A DNA stretch of 59,302 bases from an uncultured Saprospiraceae bacterium (GTDB lineage Bacteria > Bacteroidota > Bacteroidia > Chitinophagales > Saprospiraceae): contig CALFDU010000029.1 in assembly GCA_937950315.1 (NCBI GenBank), positions 1-59,302 on the forward strand, written 5' to 3'. Below, piece by piece: positions 33,319-41,998 of the stretch. Position numbers and translations under genes: made by a program. The notes under the pieces are model-generated. The model saw only the letters and a list, made by a program, of their open reading frames with translations, searched no databases and was not told the origin of the DNA. The stretch's first letter is position 1; every line of letters begins with the position of its first letter.

Positions 33319-36300
33319 TTAAAGACTTAAACCTAATTTAATTCCAATTGATCTTGCAGAAGGATATGAAATATCTTCTACTCCACTCACAAACTGATTC
33401 CCTTGAACGGCCAATTGCTCCGGATCAAAATGAGGAATGTGGCTCAAGGCAAAGAGATTACGCCCGATCAAATCAATGCTCAAAGTTCTACCATCTTTTA
33501 AGAATCCAAGCTTAGAATTTGAATCCAAAACATAACCGATTGAGAATGAACGAAGTTTTACAAACGAAGCATCGTACACATTGTTTTCTTCGTGGTTTCT
33601 ATCATAAAACTGCCTATAATAAGCCTCAGCGCCAATTGGAGTCGTGTTTTGTTCCCATACTGGTTCTGATTCCGTTCCAACGTTTACTACTCCTTCTGCG
33701 ATGATTCCTTCATCTGGTCTATCTATTGTCTCGATAATCTGACCTCCTACTCCTGCCAATGAAAGCGTTCTTGAAACCAAGGTCCCACCTTGTCTCCAGT
33801 CAAGTAAGAAACTCATACTCCAGTTTTTATAAGAAAACTCATTACTAAAACCTACTACGAAGTCAGGATTGTAGTTACCCAATAATTGCAGATTGTTATC
33901 TGCGATAAACTGTCCATCATCTCCGATGATAAAGTCACCGTTTTCATTTTTAGCATATCCAGTTCCATACATGTCTCCGATTCGTCCGCCTTCTTCAACC
34001 TGAAACCATACGGTTTGATTTTGATTGTCATATACCCTAGAATACGCCAACGTAATTCTACCCGCTCCATCGGGTAGAGATTCTACCACTGAATTGTTTG
34101 TACTGAAGTTTATAAAACTAGACCAATTAAAATTGGTTCTTCTTACTAGGTTTATGCCTGCAAGCAATTCGACGCCTTGTGATCTTACTGCACCTCCATT
34201 CACTACCTCTTCGTTGTAGCCTGAAGAAACAGGAATAGCAAATGAGATGATTTGATTCCTTGTCACTGCATTATAATAGGTCGCATCGAGCCTTAATCTA
34301 TCATCAAAAAATCTGATATCCGCTCCCACCTCGAAAGCCGTTGTTTGCTCAGGTTTAAGATCTGTATTGGCTATAACCCCTTGGCTTGTAAAGGTTGTCT
34401 CTCCACCAAAAGGAATACCTTGTACAAAGGTTCCTTCTGTTTGATAAGGATCTGTATCATTTCCAACTTGAGCCAAACTACCTCTTATTTTCATAAATGA
34501 AATCGGTTCTGGCAAGTCCAAGTGTTGAGTAACTACATAACTTGCAGCCAATGAAGGATATATAAATGATGTATTGGCGGTTGAGTTGACCGTTGCCAAA
34601 GCACTTGACCAATCGTTTCTTGCAGTAATATCTATGAAAAGAAAATCCTTATAAGAAAGCTCAAGCAATGCATACAAACTATTAATTCGCTTGGCTGATT
34701 CTGCTGAAAATTCTCTTATTGGTGTCGCTGCGTTGGCAAAGCTGATGTCTCTAAAATTTAACATTCCTATCGCTTCTTGCTGACCTGATACTGCCATCTG
34801 ATTCATTCTATTTCCACCAAATGAAATCGATGCATCAAAATTATTGAATTGCTTTTCGTAACGCAAAAGGAAATTAGAGTTCACTTCTCTAAATCGAACA
34901 TCTTGCTCGGCGTATGCCCCAGTCTGGAATCTATTGGTACTAAACGCTCTTCTAAATTGTCTTAATTCAGAGCTACTATCATTACCTATGCTTGCCTGTA
35001 AACTCAGTCCCTGAGCCAATTGATAATTGGCAATGACATTTCCATAAAATCTATTTCTAGAAAATGAATTGGTGTTTTCATGTAGAATGAAAAATGGGTT
35101 ATCAAAGAAGGTATAGTTAAATGAATATTGTTGTTGGCCTTCAAGACCCGGCTGCCAATAATCTCTCAAAATGTCAGTATCAAGTGATCTAGGACCCCAG
35201 GCCACCAATGAATAACCAATGTTTTCAGAACCATAACCTGATGAAGGTCTATTCCCACTACTAGAAAATGACAAATTTAGATTGGCACTAATGTCCAAGC
35301 CTTTGATAGGTTCTGTTGTAAATCTTGCAGCAAGTGCTTTTCTTTTTAAATCAACTCCAGGAATATATGAATCCGATCTTAAATCAGTAAATGACAATCT
35401 ATATGAACTATTGTTAAATCCATTGGAGATAGCAAGATTGGTGATCGATGTAAAACCTGTATCGTATAAATCTCTTAGGTTGTCTGGATGAGAAACGAAA
35501 GGACTTTGTGGAATTGAGGCACCGTCAAGTAAATCAACATCTCCTCCTCTTACTGTTTCCCCATTGGCCAAAGTAACTGGCGTATCAAATTGTGCGACCA
35601 AGTTTCCAACATCGAGTTGCGGACCCCAACTATAGGTGATATTATCGTTAACACCTCCACCTAATCCATCTACAAAACTAAACTCGCCAGAGTTTCCTTG
35701 ACCATATTTGTTTTGAAATTCAGGTAATTTGAAAGGCTTATCTATAAACACACTCGTATTGACATCTATTTCCAACCCTTTGGCTTTCTTCCCATTTTTG
35801 GTATTGATGAGTATTACGCCATTGGCGGCTCTAGTCCCATACAAAGCAGCAGCACCAGGTCCTTTTAGTACAGACACTGATTCGATGTCATCCTGATTTA
35901 CATCCATCGCTCCATTTCCAAAATCTACTTCTTGAAATCCAGCTGCAGCTTCGTTGGTAAAATTAAGATTCGTATTATTCTGGATCGGCAATCCATCCAC
36001 AACAAATAGTGGATTGTTGTTGCTGAAAGAAGATTCACCTCTGATGGTTATTTTCGTTGAGGAACCTACTCCGGTTGCTCCTTGACTGACGATAAGTCCT
36101 GCTACTCTTCCACCAAGGTTGTCTGTAAAGTTGACAGACTTTACCTGACTTAATTCTTTGGTATTTAATTCTTGAATAGCATATCCTAAATCTTTTGAAG
36201 AACGCTCAAGGTTCAATGCAGTCACCACCACCTCATTCAAAGAGTAGTTGTCTTCCTCCAAATATATCTCGTAGAACGCTCTACCATCGATATTTATCGT

Positions 36301-36540
36301 CGATGCTTTGTATCCTAAATAGCTAATCTCCAAAGATGTATTCAATCCCGATATTTCTATCGAAAATGATCCAGACTCATCGGTGATTGTTCCATTGGAA
36401 GTTCCTGATTCTACAATACTTGCGCCTATCAGCGCTTCTTTTGATTTTTTGTTCACTACGACTCCTGATATTATTTCCGCTTGCGCAAATGTCAATGCGG
36501 GCAATAAAAACAGGATCAATACTAACTGAATTGACCTCAC
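33319..36540 (-). CDS. SusC/RagA-family TonB-linked outer-membrane transporter
   Basis: A 1073-residue outer-membrane protein with GTG start and signal peptide (1-19, ending LTFAQA). A CarboxypepD-reg-like domain follows (ISGVVVNKKSKEALIGASIV). The plug domain has LNEVVVTALNLERSSKDLGY, the SusC signature KITIRGESSFSNNNPLFVVDG and VSVLKGPGAAALYGTRAANG. A large barrel of about 800 residues follows, ending SARSIGIKLGLSL. It is the active transporter partner of the SusD-like lipoprotein encoded 9 bases downstream. One of the five 13-mer repeats falls in the signal-peptide codons. A sodium symporter gene follows the pair, which could move the product across the inner membrane. Confidence 0.95.
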   Translation of the reverse strand: MRSIQLVLILFLLPALTFAQAEIISGVVVNKKSKEALIGASIVESGTSNGTITDESGSFSIEISGLNTSLEISYLGYKASTINIDGRAFYEIYLEEDNYSLNEVVVTALNLERSSKDLGYAIQELNTKELSQVKSVNFTDNLGGRVAGLIVSQGATGVGSSTKITIRGESSFSNNNPLFVVDGLPIQNNTNLNFTNEAAAGFQEVDFGNGAMDVNQDDIESVSVLKGPGAAALYGTRAANGVILINTKNGKKAKGLEIDVNTSVFIDKPFKLPEFQNKYGQGNSGEFSFVDGLGGGVNDNITYSWGPQLDVGNLVAQFDTPVTLANGETVRGGDVDLLDGASIPQSPFVSHPDNLRDLYDTGFTSITNLAISNGFNNSSYRLSFTDLRSDSYIPGVDLKRKALAARFTTEPIKGLDISANLNLSFSSSGNRPSSGYGSENIGYSLVAWGPRSLDTDILRDYWQPGLEGQQQYSFNYTFFDNPFFILHENTNSFSRNRFYGNVIANYQLAQGLSLQASIGNDSSSELRQFRRAFSTNRFQTGAYAEQDVRFREVNSNFLLRYEKQFNNFDASISFGGNRMNQMAVSGQQEAIGMLNFRDISFANAATPIREFSAESAKRINSLYALLELSYKDFLFIDITARNDWSSALATVNSTANTSFIYPSLAASYVVTQHLDLPEPISFMKIRGSLAQVGNDTDPYQTEGTFVQGIPFGGETTFTSQGVIANTDLKPEQTTAFEVGADIRFFDDRLRLDATYYNAVTRNQIISFAIPVSSGYNEEVVNGGAVRSQGVELLAGINLVRRTNFNWSSFINFSTNNSVVESLPDGAGRITLAYSRVYDNQNQTVWFQVEEGGRIGDMYGTGYAKNENGDFIIGDDGQFIADNNLQLLGNYNPDFVVGFSNEFSYKNWSMSFLLDWRQGGTLVSRTLSLAGVGGQIIETIDRPDEGIIAEGVVNVGTESEPVWEQNTTPIGAEAYYRQFYDRNHEENNVYDASFVKLRSFSIGYVLDSNSKLGFLKDGRTLSIDLIGRNLFALSHIPHFDPEQLAVQGNQFVSGVEDISYPSARSIGIKLGLSL
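36478..36490 (-). repeat. 13-mer ATTTGCGCAAGCG, copy 2
   Basis: Exact copy on the minus strand, inside the SusC signal-peptide region, where it is read in frame as Phe-Ala-Gln-Ala. It is preceded by C as in three of the other four copies. Confidence 0.8.
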
Positions 36541-36600
36541 GTTAAATTATTTTAGTTAAAAGACCAGTCTATGTGATATTATATGACTGAAAAACTGAAT

Positions 36601-36629
36601 GGTTGTTCCATGATTGAAATTAAACAACC
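36601..36629 (-). terminator. Possible terminator after the DUF2064 gene
   Basis: GGTTGTT (36601-36607) pairs perfectly with AACAACC (36623-36629) around a 15-base loop. The structure overlaps the DUF2064 stop codon (36620-36622) and is followed on the minus strand by a short T-rich stretch. The large loop and weak T-run lower confidence. Confidence 0.38.
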
Positions 36630-37321
36630 GGCGGCCCTCTGAGAGTGAGGTCAGCAAATTTAAAATAGATAAGTTGAAACTGTTCATCAAGAAAATTGAG
36701 TGTTTTCTTAAATCCAGAAACAATATTTTGAAGTGTATTCTTAAATTTTGAATATTTTGGAAGTGTTCTTAGAATCTCGACGAGATCAAAGCTCGTATCA
36801 ATGTCGAGTAGTTCCTCAAGCCAGACAATCTCTTTATTAAGTTGTTGAGAATACTTGATAAGGGACTCTTGCAAACTAGACTGCTCCCAATCCAAGTCAA
36901 CAAAATCTTCTCGAACATAATGATCTTTATTCAATCCTAAAAGATAGACACCTCCATCCTTGGTTGGACCAAGTGTCATATCTCCATCGACGACATTGTC
37001 AAATGCGTCATTCACATCTTTTGCCATCAAAGAAGGGCAATCATTACCTAATACTATGATCTGCTCGAATCCGTCATTGAATACATCCTCGATCGCATTG
37101 GCAAGTTTTACACCAAAGCTTTCTCCCTTTTGACTGGGTGAATAACAACAAATTAATGGATAATTACAGCTAGAAATAGTGTCTAGCGTCGAATCAATCA
37201 AGCTTTGGGAAATGGCAATATTTCCCTTCTGAGAAAGTTCTGTCTTCAAAAGTTTGTGACTAGCCTCTTCCTCGGCAGTCCGAGAAAAAAACAATATCGC
37301 CTTTTTTGATTCTTGATTCAT
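36620..37321 (-). CDS. DUF2064 / TIGR04282-type nucleotidyl- or glycosyltransferase-like protein
   Basis: A 233-residue protein with the GT-A-like core of DUF2064. It shows KAILFFSRTAEEEAS at the start, IIVLGNDCPSLMAKDVNDAFD, and DMTLGPTKDGGVYLLGLNKD in the middle. The GNDCPSL and GPTxDGGYxLLG elements are the hallmarks of the family, which includes genes annotated in arsenosugar biosynthesis. No arsenic-related or radical-SAM partner for that pathway is adjacent here, so the biochemical role is open. It lies upstream of the SusC gene on the same strand but is separated by a possible terminator. It is divergent from the AlkB-like gene. Confidence 0.82.
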   Translation of the reverse strand: MNQESKKAILFFSRTAEEEASHKLLKTELSQKGNIAISQSLIDSTLDTISSCNYPLICCYSPSQKGESFGVKLANAIEDVFNDGFEQIIVLGNDCPSLMAKDVNDAFDNVVDGDMTLGPTKDGGVYLLGLNKDHYVREDFVDLDWEQSSLQESLIKYSQQLNKEIVWLEELLDIDTSFDLVEILRTLPKYSKFKNTLQNIVSGFKKTLNFLDEQFQLIYFKFADLTLRGPPVV

Positions 37322-37459
37322 TCAATAACTTATATACAATGAACAAATATATGAATATTTTATGCTAGTACAATGTCAATGATAAGACAAGCCAATTATA
37401 ATTATTTTACATTTTTATATGTTAAGAAAGCAATGTAACTTGTATAAAAAAGGATCGAA

Positions 37460-38515
37460 TTGCAGAAAAGTGACCTTAAATATCTTCTAGCTTACGTGAT
37501 TCCATTATCTGGATTCATAGCAATTTCATACAATGGGATCTTATCATATATTCCCATTATTATTGCCTTCGTGATTCTTCCAGTTACGGAATTAATACTT
37601 CCAACCTCATCAACAAATCTTTCTGCCCAGCAGGAAGATGAAAAATTGGCTCAGAAATTCTTTAGCTACCTACTCTACCTCAATGTACCCTTGGTTTATA
37701 CTCTTCTTATTTATTACTTGATGACCATACCCCATGTGGGCAATATTGCTGACTGGATAGGTAAGTCTAGTTCTATTGGATTGATTTTAGCTTCATCAGG
37801 TATCAATGTTGCACACGAACTTGGTCACAAGCAAAATGCATTCGACAGAATACTTGCAAAATCCTTGTTGTTGCCAAGTCACTATATGCATTTTATTATC
37901 GAACACAATCTAGGACACCACCTGAAAGTATCTACACCAGAGGATCCAGCAACTTCTCGTAAAAATGAAATGCTCTATACTTTTTGGTTTAGGTCTACCA
38001 TCAATAGTTACATCAGTGCTTGGAACATTGAGAAAAATATTTTAGCAAAAAACGGAATGGGTTTTTGGACAATCAAAAATAGAATGCTTCAATTTACCAT
38101 TATCCAATTGACCTATTTAACGATTGTATTTTTAGTACTAGGTCCTCTTGCTTTGTATGCCGCCTTGGCCATTGGGACATTTTCCTTCTTGGTTTTGGAA
38201 ACCATAAACTACATAGAGCATTATGGCTTGGTCAGAAAAAAGAAGGCCAATGGAAAATACGAAAGAGTTACCAGTGTTCACTCTTGGAATTCAGATCATC
38301 AACTGGGTCGCATTGTGCTTTATGAGTTGACCAGACATTCTGACCACCATTATAAATCAATGAGAAAATATCAAATTCTCCAGAGCCATGATGATAGCCC
38401 TCAACTTCCGCTGGGTTATCCAGGATCGCTTCTATGTAGCTTGATCCCACCTCTTTGGTTTAAATTAATGAACCACCGAGTGGATGAATGGAATTTAGTC
38501 AGAGCTGCTGAATAG
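37460..38515 (+). CDS. Alkane 1-monooxygenase-like membrane diiron hydroxylase
   Basis: A 351-residue integral membrane enzyme of the AlkB type, which hydroxylates terminal carbons of alkanes with rubredoxin as electron donor. All histidine boxes are present: HELGHK (NVAHELGHKQN), EHNLGHH (IEHNLGHHLKVSTPEDPA), the NYIEHYGL motif and RHSDHHYKSMRKYQIL. The hydrophobic helices have the expected order. The start is TTG at 37460; an in-frame stop 15 bases upstream rules out an earlier one. No rubredoxin gene is visible in the window. The length is somewhat short compared with about 400 residues for the best known AlkB, but boxes and spacing look functional. Confidence 0.92.
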   Translation: MQKSDLKYLLAYVIPLSGFIAISYNGILSYIPIIIAFVILPVTELILPTSSTNLSAQQEDEKLAQKFFSYLLYLNVPLVYTLLIYYLMTIPHVGNIADWIGKSSSIGLILASSGINVAHELGHKQNAFDRILAKSLLLPSHYMHFIIEHNLGHHLKVSTPEDPATSRKNEMLYTFWFRSTINSYISAWNIEKNILAKNGMGFWTIKNRMLQFTIIQLTYLTIVFLVLGPLALYAALAIGTFSFLVLETINYIEHYGLVRKKKANGKYERVTSVHSWNSDHQLGRIVLYELTRHSDHHYKSMRKYQILQSHDDSPQLPLGYPGSLLCSLIPPLWFKLMNHRVDEWNLVRAAE

Positions 38516-38533
38516 AATGTTCAAAAAAGTAGA

Positions 38534-39730
38534 TTAGTTATTGATCACAGGCAATTGAAGATAGCCTTTAAACTCTTTATCACTTTCAAACTCTACATCC
38601 TTAAAATCCGTCATCACATTGTACAAAGTATCTCTTTCAATCGGATGTCTATTGACGCGCTTGATCATTTGGACAAGTTGTTCAGTAGACAAAGCAGGAT
38701 TCTGCTCTTCTGAACCTGCCATTGTATAAATCTTGGTGGTATCGTCTATTGTCCCGTCTAAATCATCTACCCCAAATGACAATGAAAGTTGTGCTGTTTC
38801 TCTTCCGATCATCGGCCAGTAAGCCTTCACATGATCAAAGTTATCAAGATAGATTCTGGCAATCGCATAATTTTTTAAATCTTCCACTACAACTGTCTCC
38901 TCCAGATGTGACAATTGATTTCCCTTGTTTCTAAACTTCAAAGGAATAAATGTCTGAAAGCCTTTTGTATCATCTTGGAGCTCACGCAATTGTCTCATGT
39001 GATCTACTCTGTGCCTATATTCTTCGATATGTCCGTAAAGCATTGTTGCATTTGAGCGCATACCTAATCCATGCCAGATTCTGTGAATTTCCAACCATTG
39101 ATCACCACTACATTTTCCCCCAGCAATCTGATCTCTCACTTCGGGATGAAATATTTCAGCACCACCACCAGGCATAGAATCAAGGCCGGCCGCCTTCATC
39201 GCTTCCATTCCTTCCTGGTAACTCATTTTTGCCTTCTTGAATATGTAATGATACTCAACGGGTGTCAAGGCCTTTATATGAAGATCAGGTCTATGTGCTT
39301 TTATCGCTTTGAAAAGATCAGTATAAAATGCAACATCGTACTGAGGCAACACACCGCCTACGATATGTACTTCCGTCACCTCCTTTTCATCATAGCCTTT
39401 GACAATATCCATCATATCATCCAATGAATACTCCCATCCTTCTTCCCTTTTCTTTATCAACCGACTGTAAGAACAAAAAGTACAAGTGTACAAGCATACA
39501 TTTGTAGGTTCCATATGGAAATTTCGATTGAAATAAGTCTTATCACCATGCTTGGATTCCCGCACATAATTAGCCAAAACTCCAACCTGAGACAACGATG
39601 CTTTCTCGTATAAATACATGGCATCCTCATCAGAAATACGAGTACCTTCCTGCACCTTTGATGTAATGGACTTCATGGTGTCATCAGCATTTCCACTTAT
39701 GAGTTGCGATAATTTGTTTTTATCTTGCAT
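38534..39730 (-). CDS. mqnE: Aminofutalosine synthase (radical SAM)
   Basis: A 398-residue radical SAM enzyme of the futalosine route to menaquinone, which joins the MqnA product to adenosine carbon from SAM. The cluster cysteines are C79, C83 and C86 in CLYTCTFC. Typical MqnE blocks follow: VTEVHIVGGVLPQYD, DLHIKALTPVEY, AAGLDSMPGGGAEIFHPEVR and ATMLYGHIEEYRHRVDH. MqnC is the nearest alternative; the SMPGGGAEIF signature favours MqnE. The gene converges on the AlkB-like gene across 18 bases. A UbiA-family prenyltransferase near 53 kb could serve a later step of the same pathway. Confidence 0.93.
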   Translation of the reverse strand: MQDKNKLSQLISGNADDTMKSITSKVQEGTRISDEDAMYLYEKASLSQVGVLANYVRESKHGDKTYFNRNFHMEPTNVCLYTCTFCSYSRLIKKREEGWEYSLDDMMDIVKGYDEKEVTEVHIVGGVLPQYDVAFYTDLFKAIKAHRPDLHIKALTPVEYHYIFKKAKMSYQEGMEAMKAAGLDSMPGGGAEIFHPEVRDQIAGGKCSGDQWLEIHRIWHGLGMRSNATMLYGHIEEYRHRVDHMRQLRELQDDTKGFQTFIPLKFRNKGNQLSHLEETVVVEDLKNYAIARIYLDNFDHVKAYWPMIGRETAQLSLSFGVDDLDGTIDDTTKIYTMAGSEEQNPALSTEQLVQMIKRVNRHPIERDTLYNVMTDFKDVEFESDKEFKGYLQLPVINN

Positions 39731-39761
39731 TTATTCAATTGAAGTTTTAAGCACATTATTA

Positions 39762-39774
39762 CGCTTGCGCAAAT
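39762..39774 (-). repeat. 13-mer ATTTGCGCAAGCG, copy 3 (intergenic)
   Basis: Exact copy on the minus strand in the 130-base gap between the divergent mqnE and glycosyltransferase genes. It is the only non-coding copy, 32 bases upstream of the mqnE ATG, so protein coding cannot explain it. Confidence 0.8.
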
Positions 39775-39860
39775 ATTGATACATTTATTATTCAAATATC
39801 TTAAAATTCACCATATCAACCAATTATTAAACATACTAAGGGCTCATAAGTTTAATTAAA

Positions 39861-40766
39861 GTGATAAAGAAATTGTCAATTACCATCAAATTATCCATTC
39901 TCATCCCGGTATACAACTACAAGGTCGTTGACCTTGTCAAAAAGCTATACAAGCAATGCCAAAAGTTAAACCTAGACTTTGAGATTTTGGTATTCGATGA
40001 TGGTTCAAAAGAGAAATACAAGGAACAAAACAAGGTCTTAAATAGCCACTTTGGTGTCAACTACATGGAAATGAGCGAGAACCTAGGCCGTTCCAAAATC
40101 AGAAACTGGTTGGTGAAGTCCGCCCTCTACGACTTTGTTCTTTTCTTAGACTGTGACTCAAAAGTTACCGACAATAAATTCATCGAAAAATACATAAAAA
40201 CTCTTGGACCCAATAAGGTAGTGAATGGTGGAAGAATTTATGGCAACAAAAAACCAAAAGCAAAGTCTAAATACCTTCATTGGCTGTACGGCAGCAAATA
40301 CGAAAGCAAAAAAGCCAAAACAAGAAATAAAAATGCCCATCTCTATTTCCACTCCAACAACTTTGCAGCAGACAGAAATGTGTTGATTACATTTCCATTT
40401 GACGAAAGTGTGGAAGGTTATGGCTACGAAGATCTCCTGATTGCTCAAAATCTAATGGACCACGACATTGAGGTCATACATATAGATAATCCTGTCGTTC
40501 ACTTAGGATTGGAAAAGAATAGAATCTTCCTGGAGAAAAACCTTAAAGCGATTGACAACCTAGTTCAATTAAAAAAAGATGGTCATCAGCTAAACACCAA
40601 TCTTGAACAGAAAGCTTTTATGTTAGAAGATTGGAGTTTGGATAAAAAACTTCAATCGTTTATCTCAAAAAGAAAAGACAACTATACTGAAAATCTATTA
40701 GGAGAAAAACCATCTCTACTGAAGTTTCAATTATTGAAATTGGAGCGATATCTGAGTAGCATCTAA
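39861..40766 (+). CDS. Family 2 glycosyltransferase
   Basis: A 301-residue GT-A glycosyltransferase. The nucleotide-binding start LSILIPVYNYKVVDLVKKLY is followed by FEILVFDDGSKE, then NLGRSKIRNWLV and the metal-binding DxD-type motif FLDCDSKV. An acceptor-side segment reads FDESVEGYGYEDLLIAQNL. These are the GT2 motifs in the normal order. The start is GTG at 39861. No other envelope-polysaccharide genes flank it, so its product is unknown. It is divergent from mqnE. Confidence 0.88.
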   Translation: MIKKLSITIKLSILIPVYNYKVVDLVKKLYKQCQKLNLDFEILVFDDGSKEKYKEQNKVLNSHFGVNYMEMSENLGRSKIRNWLVKSALYDFVLFLDCDSKVTDNKFIEKYIKTLGPNKVVNGGRIYGNKKPKAKSKYLHWLYGSKYESKKAKTRNKNAHLYFHSNNFAADRNVLITFPFDESVEGYGYEDLLIAQNLMDHDIEVIHIDNPVVHLGLEKNRIFLEKNLKAIDNLVQLKKDGHQLNTNLEQKAFMLEDWSLDKKLQSFISKRKDNYTENLLGEKPSLLKFQLLKLERYLSSI

Positions 40767-40824
40767 AACTTACTTCTTATCGTCATCTGGATTTACTATC
40801 TTTCAATTCAATTATCTACATTGA

Positions 40825-41997
40825 ATGAAAAGTTACCCAACACATATGCTGGAAAAATATCCAGCCATCACTGACTTAGAGAAAAAAGCCAAATCAAGAA
40901 TACCTGAAGTAGCCTGGGCCTACCTTTCTTCTGGCACTGGTGACGAACTCGCCGTCAGCCGCAATCGAGAAGCTTTCAACCAAATTCAATACAATCCCAC
41001 TTTTATGCATGGCGAGCAAACAGTGGATTTAAAAACAACTGTTTTAGGTAGAGAATACAACTTACCATTTGGTATCGCTCCTGTGGGTCTTTCTGGTTTG
41101 ATGTGGCCTGGAGCAGAGATGATTTTGGCTCAAACCGCCAAAGATTACAATATCCCATATTGTCTATCCACCGTTGCTACACAAACACCAGAGACCATTG
41201 GACCCATCTCTCAGGAAAATTCTTGGTTCCAACTCTACACGCCGCGTAAAAAAGAAATCAGAACACACTTACTGGCGCGTGCAAAAACATCAGGATTTAA
41301 CACATTGATAGTAACAGCTGATGTGCCTTATCCAAGTCGTCGTGAACGAACAAAAAGAGCTGGACTAAGAACTCCTCCAAAACTCACTGCCAAGTTTTTG
41401 TGGGGAGGTATCAGCAATCCAGCTTGGACAAGACAAGTTATGAAACATGGGCTACCCAAACTAAAAACCGTTATTCAATATGCTGAATCCAAACAAGCAA
41501 CCAAAGTATTTGAAGAATTACGAAAAGGATTTGGTGGTACATTGTCTTGGGATTATTTAAAAGAGTTAAGAGAAGAATGGAAAGGCAACTTGATCATCAA
41601 AGGACTAACACACCCTAATGATGCTGAGCGAGCCGTGCAGATTGGAGTTGATGCGATCATTGTCTCCAATCATGGAGGAAGGCAATTTGACGCAGTGCCA
41701 CCGTCGATAAAACTTCTTCCATTGATAGTAGATGCAGTGGGTGACAAAACCTGCATTATGTTTGACAGTGGAATCAATTCCGGTCTTGACATCATCAAAG
41801 CCTATCAGCAAGGAGCTCAATTTGTATTTTTAGGTCGAGGGTTCTTAACCGGCGTAGCAGCACTAGGAGCACAAGGAGGAAATCATGTCTGTGAAGTATT
41901 GAAAGAAGACCTGAGAGCCAACTTAATGCAACTAGGCATCGAGAATATAAACGATATAAAAAATCTAACACCATTTCAACCAACAAGACACGCATAG
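40825..41997 (+). CDS. FMN-dependent alpha-hydroxy acid oxidase (lactate oxidase/dehydrogenase-like)
   Basis: A 390-residue TIM-barrel flavoenzyme oxidising an L-2-hydroxy acid to the oxo acid. Motifs are intact: LPFGIAPVGLSGLMWPGAE, a Tyr and Gln in SWFQLYTP, Lys259 in LIIKGLTHPNDAERA, the catalytic His283 with Arg286 in VSNHGGRQFDAVP, and FDSGINSGLDIIKA for the FMN phosphate. No signal peptide or membrane helix is seen, although LldD-type members can associate with the membrane. Substrate specificity (lactate, glycolate or other) is undecided. The M20 peptidase gene begins one base after its stop, so both are on one transcript. Confidence 0.93.
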   Translation: MKSYPTHMLEKYPAITDLEKKAKSRIPEVAWAYLSSGTGDELAVSRNREAFNQIQYNPTFMHGEQTVDLKTTVLGREYNLPFGIAPVGLSGLMWPGAEMILAQTAKDYNIPYCLSTVATQTPETIGPISQENSWFQLYTPRKKEIRTHLLARAKTSGFNTLIVTADVPYPSRRERTKRAGLRTPPKLTAKFLWGGISNPAWTRQVMKHGLPKLKTVIQYAESKQATKVFEELRKGFGGTLSWDYLKELREEWKGNLIIKGLTHPNDAERAVQIGVDAIIVSNHGGRQFDAVPPSIKLLPLIVDAVGDKTCIMFDSGINSGLDIIKAYQQGAQFVFLGRGFLTGVAALGAQGGNHVCEVLKEDLRANLMQLGIENINDIKNLTPFQPTRHA

Positions 41998-41998
41998 T

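Noticed and set aside
31870-36540. A full polysaccharide utilisation locus
   Set aside because: SusC and SusD are present, but no glycoside hydrolase, lyase, sulfatase or SusR/hybrid regulator is adjacent.
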